Assembly: GCF_006716305.1 (NCBI RefSeq)
Contig: NZ_VFOU01000001.1
Span: 558,001-622,000 of the forward strand
DNA from: Enteractinococcus coprophilus
GTDB lineage: Bacteria; Actinomycetota; Actinomycetes; Actinomycetales; Micrococcaceae
Direction of reading: 5' to 3'
Length of the DNA: 64,000 nt
The position numbers and the translations under genes are program-made. The notes below the pieces were generated by a model, which saw only the letters and a list, made by a program, of their open reading frames with translations, did no database searches and was not told the DNA's origin. This document shows, one piece after another, positions 63,391-64,000 of this stretch; the first letter of the stretch is position 1, and every line of letters begins with the position of its first letter.

Positions 63391-64000
63391 ACCTAGAGTT
63401 CCGGTGCTATCTGGTCACTTCCGGTACCGATCGAAGTACAGTTGATACTGCAGCACAGGCAGCTCGCGCTGGCGCCGGGATGGTTCAGGTCCGGGCCAAA
63501 AAAACGTCCGCAGCCCAGTTGCTCCAGCTGACCGTGGCTGTCGCCGAGGCGGTGGCTGAGGCAAATCCGCAGACCCGTGTAGTGGTCAATGATCGTGTCG
63601 ACATCGCCATGGCGGCCCGACAGCGCGGTGCCGCTGTGCACGGGGTACACCTTGGTCAAGAAGACCTACCGGTCACCGATGCTCGCACCCTGCTGGGCGG
63701 CGAGGCAATCATCGGGTTGTCCGCCGGGACCCTAGAGCAGGTTCGACAGGCAGATCAGTATCGTAAAATCATCGACTACCTAGGAGTGGGGCCTTTTCGA
63801 CCCACTCCGACCAAAGACTCGGGGCGTGAACCCCTGGGCCTGACCGGCTATCCAAGAATCGTAACAGCGACACAGCTGCCGGTCATAGCCATTGGGGATG
63901 TCACACCGCAAGATATTGGTGAGCTCGCCGGAACCGGCATCGCCGGGGTGGCTTTAGTTCGTTCGATCATGCAGGCGGCGCAGCCCGGCCGTGTGGTGCA
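63387..64000 (+). CDS. thiE: thiamine-phosphate synthase (3' end cut by window)
   Basis: The visible 204 residues begin MNLEFRCYLVTSGTDRSTVD. VQVRAKKTSAAQL, VVNDRVDIAMAA, GVHLGQEDLP, YLGVGPFRPTPTKDSG and AIGDVTPQDIGELAGTGIAG match the ThiE barrel, including the pyrophosphate-binding loop. It joins HMP-PP and thiazole phosphate. With thiD, thiM and the carrier it completes a salvage route; no de novo thiC or thiG is seen in the window. Confidence 0.93.
   Translation, partial: MNLEFRCYLVTSGTDRSTVDTAAQAARAGAGMVQVRAKKTSAAQLLQLTVAVAEAVAEANPQTRVVVNDRVDIAMAARQRGAAVHGVHLGQEDLPVTDARTLLGGEAIIGLSAGTLEQVRQADQYRKIIDYLGVGPFRPTPTKDSGREPLGLTGYPRIVTATQLPVIAIGDVTPQDIGELAGTGIAGVALVRSIMQAAQPGRVV

Overview
The window reads as a chromosomal segment of a moderately GC-rich (high-50s percent by eye) actinobacterium. 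Micrococcales/Micrococcaceae is my best guess, from protein flavour: SipW-type alternate signal-peptide exports, a PspA plus TPM-domain pair, NarL-type two-component genes, DUF4287, frequent GTG/TTG starts and 4-nt ATGA/GTGA overlaps. No rRNA, tRNA, CRISPR array, prophage or intact insertion sequence was recognised.

Layout. 0-1.4 kb: end of a small-exported-protein operon. 1.6-8.5 kb: envelope-stress block (TPM protein, PspA) and a FtsX/MacB-type ABC exporter divergent from its probable histidine kinase/response regulator. 8.6-12.4 kb: LysR regulator, a 3-hydroxybenzoate-4-hydroxylase-like flavoprotein and a divergent IclR regulator. 12.4-17.9 kb: PucR-type regulator divergent from hyuA-hyuB (hydantoinase/oxoprolinase/carboxylase family). 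18.1-19.9 kb: a small toxin-antitoxin island with a FitAB/VapBC pair, a second intact two-gene candidate and a decayed HigBA-like pair. 20.0-27.3 kb: probable glutarate/glutaryl-CoA island (APC permease, class III CoA-transferase, glutaryl-CoA dehydrogenase, tripartite transporter TctCBA). 27.5-34.5 kb: luciferase-like oxidoreductase, MarR-controlled ABC exporter, and a TetR-controlled YhgE/Pip membrane protein. 34.5-36.1 kb: gene graveyard with fragments of glycine-betaine-binding proteins. 36.1-43.3 kb: a conserved membrane protein split by an in-frame TGA, a NUDIX-zincin fusion, ppsA with its kinase/phosphorylase regulator, DUF368 and DUF4287. 43.4-52.3 kb: MFS transporter, PucR-type regulator, amidohydrolase, carbamoylase-like M20 hydrolase, aldo-keto reductase, OmpA-domain lipoprotein and a cyclic-imidase/HpPgdA-like hydrolase.

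52.4-64.0 kb is the most interesting part. Two metabolite-sensing RNAs lie back to back: a SAM-I (S-box) riboswitch on the minus strand leads a metN-metI-metQ-metQ-LLM-monooxygenase operon, and a TPP (THI-box) riboswitch on the plus strand leads a short-chain dehydrogenase and a second LLM flavin monooxygenase. A second TPP riboswitch then heads thiD-MFS-thiM-thiE. The sequence therefore points to two flavin monooxygenases under vitamin/cofactor riboswitch control: one probably releases sulfur or methionine precursors, the other probably belongs to a not-yet-described thiamine (precursor) salvage step. An MHS-type MFS carrier inside the thi operon is a candidate precursor importer.
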